Part shown: one piece after another, positions 25,034 through 36,826 of the stretch
Numbering within the stretch: position 1 is the stretch's first letter
How the letters are laid out: every line of letters starts with the position of its first letter
NCBI GenBank assembly: GCA_944990035.1
Contig: CALYLX010000159.1
Location: forward strand, 1,550,001-1,614,000
Source of the DNA: Clitopilus passeckerianus
Taxonomy: Eukaryota > Basidiomycota > Agaricomycetes > Agaricales > Entolomataceae
DNA: 64,000 nt
Direction: 5' to 3'
Program-made: the position numbers and the translations under genes
The notes under the pieces: generated by a model
Told to the model about the DNA's origin: nothing
The model's database searches: none
Seen by the model: only the letters and a program-made list of their open reading frames with translations

Positions 25034-26716
25034 ATGCCACTGAAAACCTTACCTCTTGATCTTACAATGCATATTCTATGCCTTTCAGATCCACCAGATA
25101 TCATGTCTATTCGTGCTGTAAGTTAGCAGGATAGCCTATGTCTTTTGGTAATCAACGCCAATCCTTCATAGACATGCCAATCTCTAGCTGCAGTCACCTA
25201 CAAAAGAGGGCTATGGCTATTCAAACTGAATGAGAGTTGCGAGGAGAACGATGTCGTTGAGGGTACCTACGACATACCTGAGATGGATCGCATTGCCCTC
25301 GAACATGCGGTCTTGAAGCCTTACCGTTTTGCTCGACGTGTCGCGGACAGCAACACCGATATAAACCCATCTGCGATCCATATACTTGGAACTTCATCCA
25401 ATCGGAAGCCTCGGTTTCTGCACTTCGATCTCGTATCTGGAGGGAGGTATATCATAACAGTCAATGGCCACCTCCAAGTACAGATATGGGACACTGATCA
25501 AGCAACTCAAGGCCCAGTCAATCAAGCACCGTTGGCCACTTTAGAACTCAACCTCAACGAGATCCCAGCTTCCGGGCTTCAACCTGAGTCCCTCCGCACC
25601 GCAATAGCTAACTACAATAACAAGAAATCCCTTCGACTACTTATTTGTTTCCGACCCTATCCGAGGTGAGTGCCATGGTTCGAAAAACGGCTTCGAGAAA
25701 TGTTGATTTAGTATTCCTCGATGACTGCAGCCAGTTTCTCAATGGGAATGATAAAAACACATATATACGGGTCTGTGAAATCGTACCTCGTTCGCAAAAA
25801 GAGTTTGTTGAGGTTCAGAAGTCGAGGCTATCCAGATTCGTTGGCAAGATACCAGAATTTTGCGAAATAGACTTCTTCAATGGCGACCAAGCCTTATTGG
25901 GCACCAACTCTTCCGGCGAGAAGGTCCTTTGGGATGTGTCCCAGAACTCATCAATCGCCTGGTCCTTCGATGTAAAATTCTCTTTCAAGTACCTAATCGT
26001 GTTCGAAGTAGGGTTGCGATGAAAGGCTTTTGCTGATTGCTTTGTTCTAGGGTGTTGTGTTGGGCCGCCAATTACTAGCGTTCCGTGTTATGGAAAATGT
26101 TGATGTTTACCAGCTCCCAGATTTACCATCCGACAGCTCCCATTGGAGATTGACTGAACCCCCATCGTTAATCTATTCTCTTGACGGCACAGAGAACAAC
26201 GATCGAGTTCACGAGTTTTATGAAACCGGAATTCATTACGAACTCCTATGGCCCGAACGCGCAACAAGTAGCCCTAGTTCGGTGGAGCTATTCGAGCGGT
26301 ATATTGACGGAGAAAAGGAAACATTCTCAATATATACGATCGAATCCGGGGAAGAATACGACGAAGAACCCTGGATCACACCCATGTTCTCCATGAAACT
26401 ACATGGCAAGAAAACGTATTCCGGTCTCTACGCTGTATGTCCTCACGGTCACTATGTTGGAGGGTCATACTTGGCTTCGTGGGTCGAGATGGTGCCCCCT
26501 TTCCTTCATATCAAGTTGGGTATCCATTCTGCATCCGGCGTTACAGACTCGGAGGCTGAGGAGGTAAAACAAATCAGCATCTACCAAAGTACTCGGTTCG
26601 AAGACTCAGAGGACCCCGGTATGAAGGCGATTAAGTATTATCAGCTATGTCCAAATACTGGGAGACTAGTAGTACTTGACGTCGAAGGTGGAATCCAAAT
26701 AGCAGACTATCAATAA
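25034..26716 (+). CDS. F-box/propeller-like protein, family member 1
   Basis: Exons 25034-25117, 25172-25665, 25731-25971 and 26051-26716 encode 494 residues. Exon 1 (28 codons) is an F-box start (LPLDLTMHILCLSDPPDIMS then IRA), the part that would bind Skp1 in an SCF ubiquitin ligase. Exon 2 begins TCQSLAAVTYKRGLW and contains a blade-like strand set (LVSGGRYIITVNGHLQVQIW). Exon 3 has a second such set (FNGDQALLGTNSSGEKVLWD). The end (YYQLCPNTGRLVVLDVEGGI, then QIADYQ) is shared with the paralogues. Four genes and one broken copy of this family lie in the window with the same intron positions. The third exon uses the acceptor at 25730. The nearer one at 25711 would give a stop. Substrate recognition by the C-terminal part is inferred from F-box biology. 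Confidence 0.85.
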
Positions 26717-27393
26717 TCTGTCGCCATACGAGTAATATATTGAAAATGAGCCGGTATGTTCGAAATTTGACGCCCACCCCAGTAGAACAAACCTCGTGCC
26801 TTTGAATTGCAGATAGTCCTATCCTGACGAAGAGCTCAGCAGAATGCCAGTGTGGGCAAGTCGGGTGCCAAGCTCATCCATTAAAGACCTCGAGAGATAA
26901 GATTTGCGATCCGCCACGTGATCCGATCTGTTCCACACTGGCAAGTTACTGTGCAACGCCACCTACAGCTTTGACATTGTTCTGCGTGCTTGAAAGTGCC
27001 ATTTGAAGCAATTGCCGCTTAAATGGCTTCAGTCACCGTGGAATACTGGCCGCGCTGCATGAGAACTGCTCTCTTGGCGTGAAGGACTGCCAAGCAGCCT
27101 GATCAAAGCTATTTTGGGATTGCCAGCCTCTTCATGCCTAATTCAGCTCTCGCAACATATCGACTTTTGAAGGAAAGCTCTGGACCCTCTTGGATCCTAA
27201 AATTAGCAGGAAATGTCTCAGAACTATGCTTGGCGCTGTCATTCTCCCGCCAGCCTCCCTCCAGGAAGTCTATAAAAGCCAGCGAAAATCGCCCATATTC
27301 CTCATCCTTCCAAAGGACCTTCGAGTATTCGAGCATCTCCAGTCTACACAACAGTCTACACTCTCTTTCAAAACACACTCTTTTACTACAACA
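26717..27393. other. intergenic, promoter of the repeat-protein gene
   Basis: Contains the 3' end of the F-box gene and the upstream region of the secreted repeat protein, including the TATA box listed separately. Confidence 0.5.
27271..27278 (+). promoter_or_regulatory. TATA box of the secreted repeat-protein gene
   Basis: TATAAAAG, 116 bases before the ATG at 27394. It is followed by a pyrimidine-rich leader (ACACTCTTTTACTACAACA). A strong TATA fits a highly expressed secreted protein. Confidence 0.6.
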
Positions 27394-29014
27394 ATGCATT
27401 CCGTTCAGAAGCTCTTGCCTCTTGTCCTCCTCGCCGTTGGCGGGATGGCTCAGCCCATCGCCCCTCGTGGTGATGACGGTGGTAGGTTTATTATGTATGG
27501 AACGTATGATAGCGTACTGACCACTATTTACAGCTCTTTCCAATGTAAACCAGTTCAGCAAGCGTGCAGGCGGATACGGCGATGACTATAGGGAGCACGA
27601 CCGCGAACACGCCAAGGAGTATGAGCGCAAGCACAAGTTCGAGGAGCACGAGCATAAGGATATCTTCAAGTTCGACGAGGAACATAAGCACGAGCACGAC
27701 CGCGAGTATGAGCGCAAGCACGATGATCATCACGGTGGACACGGTGGACACGGCGGGTACGGAAATTATTATAAGCGCGATGGCGGCTATGGCGGGGAGG
27801 AGGATTTTGCGAAGGAACGCAAGCACGAGCACGATAAGGAGTTTAAGCATAAGCACGAGCTGAAGGCCCACGAGGACAAAGATATCAAGGAGTTTGACGA
27901 GGAGCGCAAGCATGAACATGATCGGGAGCATGAGCGCAAGCACGACAAGCACTATGGTGGTGGACACGGCGGCTATGGCGGATACGGAAACTACTACAAG
28001 CGTGATGGCGGATATGGTGGAGAGGAGGATTTCGCCAAGGAACGCAAGCATGAGCATGACAAGGAGTTCAAGCACAAGCACGCGCTAGAGGCTCACGAGA
28101 ACAAGGACATCAAAAAGTTCGACGAGGAGCGCAAGCATGAGCATGACCGCGAGTACGAGCGTAAGCACGATGATCACTTCGGTGGCCATGGCTACTACCG
28201 CCGTAGCCATGATGATTACGAGGAGGAGTACAAGGAGAAGAAGGAAAAGGACAAGGAGTTCAAGGAGGAGAAGAAGGAGAAGAAGGAACACGAGAACAAG
28301 AAGGAGATCGAGTTCGCTAAGGAGGAGAAGAAGCTGCAGGAGAAGAAGGAGAAGAAGCATGACGATTTCGGCTTCGGATATGGTCATGGTCACGGGGACG
28401 AGAAGGAGAAGAAAGAGAAGAAGTTCGAGGAGAAGAAGGAGGCGTTCAAGTTCAAGGAACAGAACAAGAACAAGGAGGAGAAGAAGGAGGCCAAGCACAA
28501 GCACGAGCACGAGCACAAGGAGGAGCACAAGGAGGAGCACCACAAGCGTCAATTCCTGACAAACGCCCTTGGAGGTTCCCGCGGTACTCGCACCTCTGAA
28601 TTCTCCTCATTCTCCTCGCCTGTCAGCAAACCCTGGAAGAAGGAAGAGAAGAAGGACATGGATGATTACGAGGACCGAGGCAAAGGCGCTGGTGGCCCTG
28701 GAGGAAAAGGTGGCGAGGGCGCTATTGGTGGCGAAGGCAAGGACTACGGCCATGGAGGCCAGGGCGGACGCGGCGGCAGGGCTGGAAGCGGTGGAGATGG
28801 CTTCTACTTCAAGGGTGATGACGAGGACTTCAAGCGATTTGGTGGTGGCCGTGGCGAGAAGTATGGTAAGGAAGATAAGGAGCGCGACTATCGCGATAGG
28901 GATGGCAAGGAGGACGGGGCGCGCGAATATCGTGATAAGGATGGCAAGAGGGATAGGGAGGGTGAATACCGTGACGGGGAGAAGCGTGGCAGCAAGCGCT
29001 ACGATCTCGATTAG
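27394..29014 (+). CDS. secreted Lys/Glu/His-rich repeat protein with dibasic cleavage sites
   Basis: Two exons (27394-27481, 27534-29014) give 522 residues. The N-terminus (MHSVQKLLPLVLLAVGGMAQ) is a clear signal peptide. The mature part is extremely rich in Lys, Glu, His, Asp and Arg. A unit of 75 residues occurs twice in direct succession (nucleotides 27761-27985 and from 27986), each containing GNYYKRDGGYGGEEDFAKER, with partial units before and after. Lys-Arg pairs fall at Kex2-like positions: FSKR, both YYKR, HHKR and GSKRYDLD. The last quarter changes to Gly-rich sequence (GGKGGEGAIGGEG). Fungal proteins with a signal peptide and repeats separated by KR sites can be cut by kexin into small secreted peptides. 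That fate is inference, and a cell-wall or metal-binding role is also possible. No homologous domain was recognised. The antisense frames are shadows caused by codon bias. Confidence 0.8.
27761..28210 (+). repeat. two 225-base coding repeats
   Basis: The stretch starting GGAAATTATTATAAGCGCGA at 27761 recurs at 27986 with many silent changes and few replacements. The period is exactly 75 codons. The match continues to about 28180, and the 5' flank of the first unit resembles the end of the second. Confidence 0.75.
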
Positions 29015-30001
29015 ATAGTTTCTTACATACTACTGGCTAGGTTCTAATATGTATATAGTTTTGGGGACGTATAATTCAGTGTTCTGTTTGATGCCAAACG
29101 GTCTAATAGAACGACTTCGATAAGAATTTGAGTGATTCCGAGTACCAATGTATAGCCTATTGTTTACCATTCTGATTGACCAATCCCTTCGACTTAGAGT
29201 ATGTGGCAGGCTCGTGAGCCATTCTTCTTCAAACGGAATAGGTATCCTTATTCCATGAAGCTTACAATGCGAATTACTTGATCATATCGTGTTTTACTCA
29301 TGCGTAGACGGATGTAGTACGATTCCTCTGCGATCTTTGACAATTCAAGGCGTGTAGTAAGCTGCTTCATTTAAATGTTGGACTCAATAAGGATGTTGAG
29401 TAATTGTTTGCAGTCCAGTGCGGCGCAATCACCTCGAGCTTGTGAGCGAAGGCATCCACTGGATGGCCGAGTGGTGCCTTTGGACCTGTATAATACGTAC
29501 GGCCGCGGTTTCAGTGCTGAAGGTGGGTCAGATAACCATCTGAGTAGTAGCTTGGTATGCACACACCATCTCATTCTTGTGCTAAAACATTCCACCAACC
29601 CAAAAACTGTCTATGGATGTCGTCGTCAATGCAAGAAGAGCGTCCCATCTCGTTCTAAGAATAGATGCAGATCTAATCATGGGATCACTGATGCATTCTG
29701 AAAGGGGATTATGCTGTCTTTATTCTTCCCACAGTCATCGTTTTACGCACACCCAATGACATTCAGTTGTTCGGATCCGTCTTCCTGTTTTCTCACTACT
29801 GCAACAACTCTACGCGGACTGTCTGGATATCTGTAATTCTGTGAGCTCGAAAAGCTCAGGAACTGGTTGCCCGCACACAACAGAGCACATCTCGGAGAGA
29901 GCTGGATGAGACGGAACCTCATCAAAACATAACCATCTCCTGATTTCGTTCCTTGCGCTATCCACCTCTTCGCGCTCCGTGGGCTATTCGCTTTCGTAGC
30001 C
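29015..30001. other. intergenic
   Basis: About 1 kb with only short frames. It contains the 3' flank of the repeat-protein gene and the promoter of the membrane-protein gene. Confidence 0.4.
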
Positions 30002-32547
30002 ATGGTACCTCACAAGGGAAAAGGTTTTACAGGGACCGCGGGAGGCTCTGATAGTGATATCGCGACTTCATACCGTTCGCATGATGCTCAATTCGCACTG
30101 GCCAACGGCATCCAAACGCCCGTAGGGATATCAACACCCACTACCCTTCCGCACAAGATAAACTCCCCTCATGCAACCTCTCCGCCTCCCTTTCTCTCCT
30201 CAGATAGAGACCATCGAAGATTCCACCGAAGAGAGTATATCTCTTCCTACTACCTTCTCCAATCGGAAACATTAACTGCCTCAGCACACGGGGCTGGCAC
30301 CTCCCTCTCAGCCTTAGGAACAGGCAACGGGTCTTCGTCAGGCTCTCACCTCTTCTCACCTGCTGCATCACCCCCACTCATCCTTGCCTTCCTTGCTATC
30401 GGATTATTCACTGTGAGCATGATAGGCGTGTTCGGTTGGAGGCGAGTGCAGTATGCCCGAGGAGTAGCGAGGGGTGATTTACAGTGGTTGTCCGCTGGGG
30501 GTGTTAGAGGACTTGGGGGGCAGGATTTGCGGGAATGGGAGACCAGATGGGACAGAATGGGAAAGATGGCGACTGCGAAAAAAAGGAAAGGCCAAGATTA
30601 TGGGATCTGTGGACACCTGATGGGGCGTCGAAGGAAGAGCAGGAAAGAAGAAGGATAAAGAGAGAAGGGAAGAGGAGAAGTAAGGAGGGTGAAATTCAGG
30701 AGGTTCCTGTCAATGAAGAAGAGAAGGGACTAAATTGGAATGATATCATGGTCTGTCCCCTCCTTGATTCGTAACTCTTGTATCTAATAAACACCACGGA
30801 GCAGCCGATATCTGTCCGGATACTCGCTCCTCCCCCAACTGAAGCGAAGAGGACTGGGAAAAAGAAACACAGTAAATCCAAGAAGGCGAAGAAGTCCAGG
30901 CCTGTCTCTGGAATTACGACTGCTACTGTTGCTACAGCCAACGTTGCCCCTAACCATTCCTCCGAATCTACTCAATCACATTCTGAGCCTCCGGCTATGC
31001 CTCCGAACAACATCTCACCACCCCCTACCCCACCACGCTTCTCTCTCCTCCGTATTCCGAGTCGTATCCATCGTTGGGCGCGAAGGAAATATTTCCGGCG
31101 AGCTGCTTCTTCCCCACCTGCTGCCCCTGCTCCCACACCTCCGCAGAGCGCTGAGATTCAGCTCTCCCCCCTCCAAAGGCTTGCAAGGGCAGAGAACGCA
31201 GATCCTTGGGTTGATTATCGAACAGTCGAGCTCCCATCAGGATCTGGAAGTCGTGGGTCAAGGTCCAGATCAAGATCTCCACGAAACTCCTCAAGCAGTC
31301 CGGATAATTCTGGTGTCAACACGAATCCCACTGCGGGTCCTGCAGCCAGTACCCGGCCCGACTCAGATGCGGATATCGAAGCGGATATGAACGACCTAGA
31401 CAAGCAGCTGGAACGTGAGGGGCTGGAGAGGTGTCCGATTACGGGGATGATCGTTGAGAAGAGAGATGGGTTGGTTGGGTCAGTGAGGAATGGGATCAGG
31501 TCGGCAAAGAGGAAGAAGGGCAGAGAGCCAAGGGCGAGGGTGCAAGTTGCTGTTGCAATTGTTATGCCTACGCCGCCTAGACCAGCGCTTGCGAAGAGGA
31601 ATGGGGAAGCGATTGAGGGAGAAGCTGGTCGCCGGGAGGCGGCCAAGAAACGCAAGAGGAAGAGGAGGAGAAAGGTCAAGCAACAAGAGGAAGTGGAAGA
31701 GCCTGCAGTGAGCAATGCTGCCGACTCTACTGGACCAACCAAACCCACGCCAAACTCATCTCCAATACCACCACCTATTTCCTCCCCTACTGTTGCTCAG
31801 GCTGAACGACCGCCTACCAGAATGACAATCACTTCGGATGGCGGGTCGGTACAGAGCTTCGTTACTGCATCTGACGGTGTCGATCGCGACGAGGGAAGGG
31901 ACAGAGACCAGGAGAGGAAAGACGAAGCTGGCCCGGGAGAGGACACGCCTACACGCTCACAAACTCCAACATTAACGCAGAATCATGCTGTGGTGGCCCA
32001 GGAAACGCGGGATGAAGTCGTAAAAGAAGATATCTCCCCAGCCCAGATTAGTATGACTGGGGCTGCTCCTCCAGCTGTCCATGACCACAACCCGGCCGGC
32101 AAACATCAATCTGACGGCTCTGACGACGACGAAGAGTCCGAAGACCTCGAATCTGATTCCGATTCCGAGGAAGACTCCCAACCCAACCCCCAGAAGCCCA
32201 CCTTCATAAACTTCGACTCTCCATATCCCCTCGCCGACGACGAGATGGAGAAAAGGGATCAAATTGCCCGCCAGATCGTCTACGCATTTGGGCTTTATGA
32301 ATGTCCTTGGTCACTCTCCCGCCGTGTATCCGGCCATGGATCAAGTTCGGGATCTGGCTCCTCATCAGGCTCCGGGAGCACGTCAGGTTCTGGGTCCGGG
32401 TTGACTTCCATCGAGGCAAGTCGAGGTGGGAGCGGTGTTGCCTCTCCACTAAGACAGGGAGGAACCAGAGCTCCCAGAGTTGTGGCAAGAGAACTCATGG
32501 ATGTTCAGCCTGGGCAGAGGAGGCAGCCTGCGTGGAGAAGGAGGTAA
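30002..32547 (+). CDS. disordered single-pass membrane protein, unknown function
   Basis: ATG at 30002, stop at 32545-32547. The first part (Ser/Thr/Pro-rich, no signal peptide) leads to one hydrophobic span near residue 125 (PLILAFLAIGLFTVSMIGVF) followed by GWRR, a typical type III membrane anchor. After that a frame change is needed to reach RPRLWDLWTPDG and a basic stretch ending LNWNDIM. A clean intron (30751-30804) then joins PISVRILAPP and a long charged, Ser-rich tail, with a short segment ERCPITGMIVEKRDGLVGSV that looks ordered. The frame change near 30460-30580 could be a 45-base intron (30463-30507) or a length change in the A7 run at 30578-30584. The domain order is familiar from unnamed basidiomycete proteins, but I cannot assign a role. 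Confidence 0.6.
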
Positions 32548-33164
32548 TGGAGCTCTCTTGTCCTGCATATCATTATTTTTATCTTTCTACTTCTGTGGAG
32601 TCATTTGTATCATCATATCATTTTATACCCTATGCATTCAACTTTACTGTTCGTATGTACTACAACCGCTCTCGATCTATTTCGTCGCTATACTCCGATC
32701 ATTGGCAGTTGTTATTCTATTCTAACACCCTCTTTTCAATCTTTGACGCATTTTATCTCGCCGTGTTGTACACTACCTTCTGTCGCTGACAAACTGAAGA
32801 TACTACAGACCGTGACACTAGAGGATTTCTGAATCAGTTATTACCAAATTTCCAAGGTAGTGCCTGGGAGGAAAATACCCTCGAGCGATGCAACTTCGTT
32901 CATGAGTGGATTTTAGTTCGGTAATTGGCGGCTGCTTGATTCGCTCTCCCGATGTTCATTGCCTTCTCTGCTATTGTGGTATCTGGAAGATAGAACGATT
33001 TTGGAATGGAACGTGATATCTATGAATTGATCTGGATGTCTTGGCCTTCTAACAGGCCAACGGTAGTTCTTATGAGCAGACTCACGTTAGGGTGGCATGT
33101 GTGGATGATCGGATTATTCATTGAAAGGTATGGATCTGGTACAAATACAACCGGGATGCGGGGC
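32548..33164. other. intergenic between convergent genes
   Basis: AT-rich 3' flank of the membrane-protein gene and of the minus-strand F-box gene. Nothing else was recognised. Confidence 0.45.
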
Positions 33165-34895
33165 CTAGTACTGAAGGATCCGCAGATCCCCTTGGAAATC
33201 GATTACGACAAGTCTAGCAGACATTGGGCAAAATCCAAGCATGTCAATCATGAAGTCCTCGAACTCTGCAATCATGACACCTCTACCATCCATATCCGTT
33301 TCGGAAACCTCGGTGGTAGAATCCCAGAGTTCAACTCCGAGAGGCTTCTTGGCAACACTGACATGCACTGAGTTCTTGTCCCCAACGTGTTCAGACCACA
33401 GCGTAATAGGATATCCCTCATCAAGGAAGTATCCGCCAGTCTGCGTTCGCCAGCCAAGAAGATCGTTACCAGAACCAATGGTGGTGAGAGAAGGAACCGG
33501 ACAGAGGCGAAGTTCTGACAAGATCCCGGAGGGTGGTAATACCATGAATGTCCTCATGCGTGGTGGATCGTCTTCTGCGACGGCGCGCTCCCTTTTGAGA
33601 ATAACAATTGGATCAGTGGCTTGCCTCGCCCGACATGGTTGCATGACTTGAATAGTCCCTGAGCGAGACCAAGAACCGAGGTTGGGGCTATTTAAGTCGA
33701 GGCGAACATGAGGGATGGCCGAGGATTCCACGGTGATATGGGAATCGGGGGCAAATGAAGATTGGGGTATTGTATGTACCTTGACGTGCTTCATATCCCA
33801 GTAATGAACCGTCATGACGCAGCTACCGGTTAGTGCTATCTAGGTAGTGAGGTTAGATCATAACCAAAGAGGCGGATTTCGAAGAAGTGCCTACTCGTGT
33901 TATGACATCTGAATGATCTTCAGTGTCCCAAGCCACAGAAGAATTGAGATTGATATCCCAGATGACAACACTGTCTCGCTCTCGAGGCAAGGTCCACGCG
34001 ATCATGGCTATCCGGTCTCCATCGAACTCCAGCACTCGCGCGAAAAGAGGTCTCGAATGGAGGAGCCGGAATGTCGGTTTGGAGTCGAAGGGGCAAATTT
34101 CATACAGTCTGACCTCAGAGTCCTGATAGCCTCTGTTGAATATCAGACTTGTAAGCTTTAATTTACGCCAAAGAATACAAAATAGCTTACCCAGGCTCGA
34201 ACTCTTTGTAAACATGGAGAACTACACGAAGTGTTTTCCCATCCAGCCCTACACAAGCCGCTTCAAGATCAACATTCCAGTCATCTATGTGTTCCGTTGC
34301 ATCTAGGTCGGCCGGAAGGAGAGTGGCAATCGAAGTTGGAGCAGATTTGCTCTTCTCAGTTCCGCCGCTGGCAAAGGCCTTATCGAGGTCCCAAAGACCA
34401 ATCCAACATTGCTTGTAGTTCGTTACTAAGAATCTACCTCCGGGAACCAGTGAAAAGGCAGAGAATCCATTGGATTCCCGCCTATGAGTCAACTGAGTAA
34501 ACAGCTTCGGGAAATTCTCCTTGACGAGTAGCTTGTCGAGGGTACAACTTCTCCTTGGTGGAATGTTGGTTTTACCGTTTGCATAGCTTGTGATTCTATG
34601 AAGGAACAAGCGGGATTGAACGGATGCCCTTTCTAGTTCAGCTTGAGTCATCGAGGAGACATCGTAAGTGCCATCGATGACACCATAGTCTCTGCAGCGC
34701 TTGTTGAAGATTGCAAACCAAGGTGATCGCTCGTAAGTGGCAACAGATAGAGACTTGCATGTCTGCAAGATTGTCAGGAGACATTGCCAAAAGTTCTTGT
34801 GCCCGACTTACTGTTCGGATAGAAAGAATATCCGGCATTCCCAAGTAACTGAGGATGTGGAGTGTCAAATCGAGCGGTAAGTCCGAGAAGAGCAT
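33165..34895 (-). CDS. F-box/propeller-like protein, family member 2
   Basis: Exons 34812-34895, 34191-34762, 33895-34147 and 33165-33839 encode 527 residues. Exon 1 is 28 codons, as in member 1, and is an F-box (LPLDLTLHILSYLGMPDILS). Exon 2 begins TCKSLSVATYERSPWF, includes the TYDVSSMTQAELERAS segment and the blade-like LVPGGRFLVTNYKQCWIGLW DL. Exon 3 has FDGDRIAMIAW and VVIWDINLNSSVAWD. Exon 4 ends with the family C-terminus (MLGFCPMSARLVVIDFQGDL, RILQY). Intron phases (0, 2, 0) are the same as in members 1, 3 and 4. It is expected to act as a substrate-recognition subunit of an SCF ligase, with the repeats as the binding face. Confidence 0.85.
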
Positions 34896-35386
34896 CAGAA
34901 TCCGCAGCCTTTGAGCCTTTGAAATCTAATTGGTCACGAGAAGTGAGAGCAACAGATAGTCCTGCGTGTCTTTAAGATAATTAAGCGTAAAATCAGCAAC
35001 GATGTCAATAGGTCAGTTGGCTGTTACTGGCTGTCCAATTCGAACGACGCGGACGGCATTTGAAAGTAGCCAAATAACATCAAATAGATCGCGTCCTATT
35101 TTGGTCGCGTCGAAAGTTCGCGACGCGTCTCTCATACCAACACCGCTCAGAAGTAGTCCTCTCTGGCGGAAGTCTGGTTCACTGCAACCGCCAAGAACAA
35201 GAAGTTCACTATTAAATAGGGGTAATGATCTGGAAGATACGTAATACTTCTTCCGACAGCTATGAGATTCTCAAGTTATGATACGAATGTTTACCTTTCG
35301 TCTCCGCTCGACTCGGGCTTTTGGGAATCATTTTGGCAATTGCATCACCCCTGTCCACCGACTACATATGACGGACGCCTCTGGAA
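34896..35386. other. intergenic between divergent F-box copies
   Basis: 490 bases between the start of member 2 (-) and the broken plus-strand copy. This would be the shared promoter of the two copies. No clear motif was recognised. Confidence 0.4.
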
Positions 35387-36780
35387 TTGGTACTCTCTCT
35401 TATCCTCAAGTATTCTATTGCCCATTCTCGCTGCTCTGATCCCTGTAAAGATACTGTCGGTTCGAGCTGTGAGCAAGTCCAGCTCCGTCAAGGTTTATCA
35501 CCCCACTCAATATCCTTGAATCAGACATGTAAAGAACCAGCTTCAGGAACCCGAGAACCTGAAGTCTAGCTTCAAGCATATGACAACATCTGCAGAACAT
35601 ATGGGATCTTGAAGGACACCTTTCAACACTCCGTCGATGTCTCAAACAGAACTAGAAAAGGCCGCTCTGCGCCCTTTCTTTCTCCCAAGACTTGCGTCGA
35701 ATACGGCATCCATCATAATACCCACTTCCACGTTCAAGATTGACTTTGAAAGAGTCGCTTTCCCGGATACAGACTCTGACCTGATCAATGACATTGACCG
35801 GAATGGCTTCCCCTCTACGTACCTCCTCCCAGGTGGGCAATTCTTAGTGACCAACTATGGGAACTGCCTGATAGGTCTCTGGGATCTCGAGCAGCTCACT
35901 CCTTCTACGGAGAAGCATGGGCCGATTGCCACTTTACAACCGAAAACTAGACAAGAGGAGGAGTTTGATGATTGGTTTATCTTCCTTGTGGCGGTGAGCG
36001 TTAGAGGAGATGGAAAGGCTTCTCGTCTCGTTATTAAGGCCTACCTGGAGGATGGGTAAGTACGTTATCTGTGAGATCTAGGATCGTCGGGACATGATCA
36101 ACCTCATTCATTTATAGGGAAGACTATCCGTCCAAATTGCTGATTTACGAAATATCTCCTCTGCAATCGTCACCAACATTTACTCTACTAAACTCGAAAC
36201 CGGTCTTCTCTCATAAGATTACTTTTGACGGAGATGGATTGCCCTTGTGCTCTTGGATGTAGTGACAAATGGCCATTTGATCACATTTTGGGACCTGAAT
36301 CTTGATGTTAGCATTACATGGGATTACAAAGGTCAAGAGATAATCGTTGGTGTGGGTATTCTACTATATGTCTCAATCCTTCAGCTGAAACTGTATATTG
36401 CATATGTGGAAGCTCTGCATATCTGGAAATCGAATATACGTCTTCGATGGCGGTCGGAACCTACAAGCGTACGGACTTCCTCGTTCAATCCATTCCAACT
36501 TCGAGTCTGGGTCTGAACGCCGGCTTACTCTCAATCCAATCCATCTGAGGGTACCCCCCTCTCCGCCCAATTTTAGAGACTGGGAACGTCTCGGTGCATT
36601 CCATGTGTCACAGCCCAGTATATTCATGCAGGGCATTGAACCAATTATTGTCACCAAATGTTATCTCATACAAAGAGCAATCGACGGGGCCCCAGCAATC
36701 CAACCTTATATGATCTATCCACCCCTCCACGACACGAACCAGGCATACGACCAAGACCTTCACCCCACACTCTTCATAGC
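35387..36780 (+). pseudogene. broken F-box/propeller-like copy
   Basis: Most family landmarks are here but out of frame. The F-box remnant near 35390-35475 ends PVKILSVRA before a GTGAGC donor. After CAG at 35522-35524 the sequence ACATGTAAA matches the TCKSL start of exon 2, but the next stretch is scrambled. From 35637 a clean frame gives MSQTELEKAALRPF and LLPGGQFLVTNYGNCLIGLW. A normal intron follows (36057-36118). Near 36236 one base is missing relative to the paralogues (GDGLPL... against a GDRIAL-type sequence), shifting the frame before VVTNGHLITFWDLNLDVSITW. The 3' part continues in another frame (IYVFDGGRNLQAYGLP) and the family C-terminus is absent, because the locus runs into the opposing gene at 36827. 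At least two frame breaks plus 3' truncation indicate a pseudogene. Confidence 0.75.
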
Positions 36781-36826
36781 CCACCAAAACTCTGGGTCTG
36801 ATGGTACCTTATCCTTATTATCTTTG

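Noticed and set aside
27524..28552. Long hydrophobic minus-strand frames rich in Leu and Val
   Set aside because: They are the antisense of the Lys/Glu/His-rich codons of the secreted repeat protein. The composition follows from the complement of GAG, AAG and CAC codons.
31215..31748. 177-codon minus-strand frame opposite the membrane-protein gene
   Set aside because: Shadow of the Lys/Arg/Ser-rich plus-strand exon, with Leu/Phe/Ser-rich composition from antisense codons.
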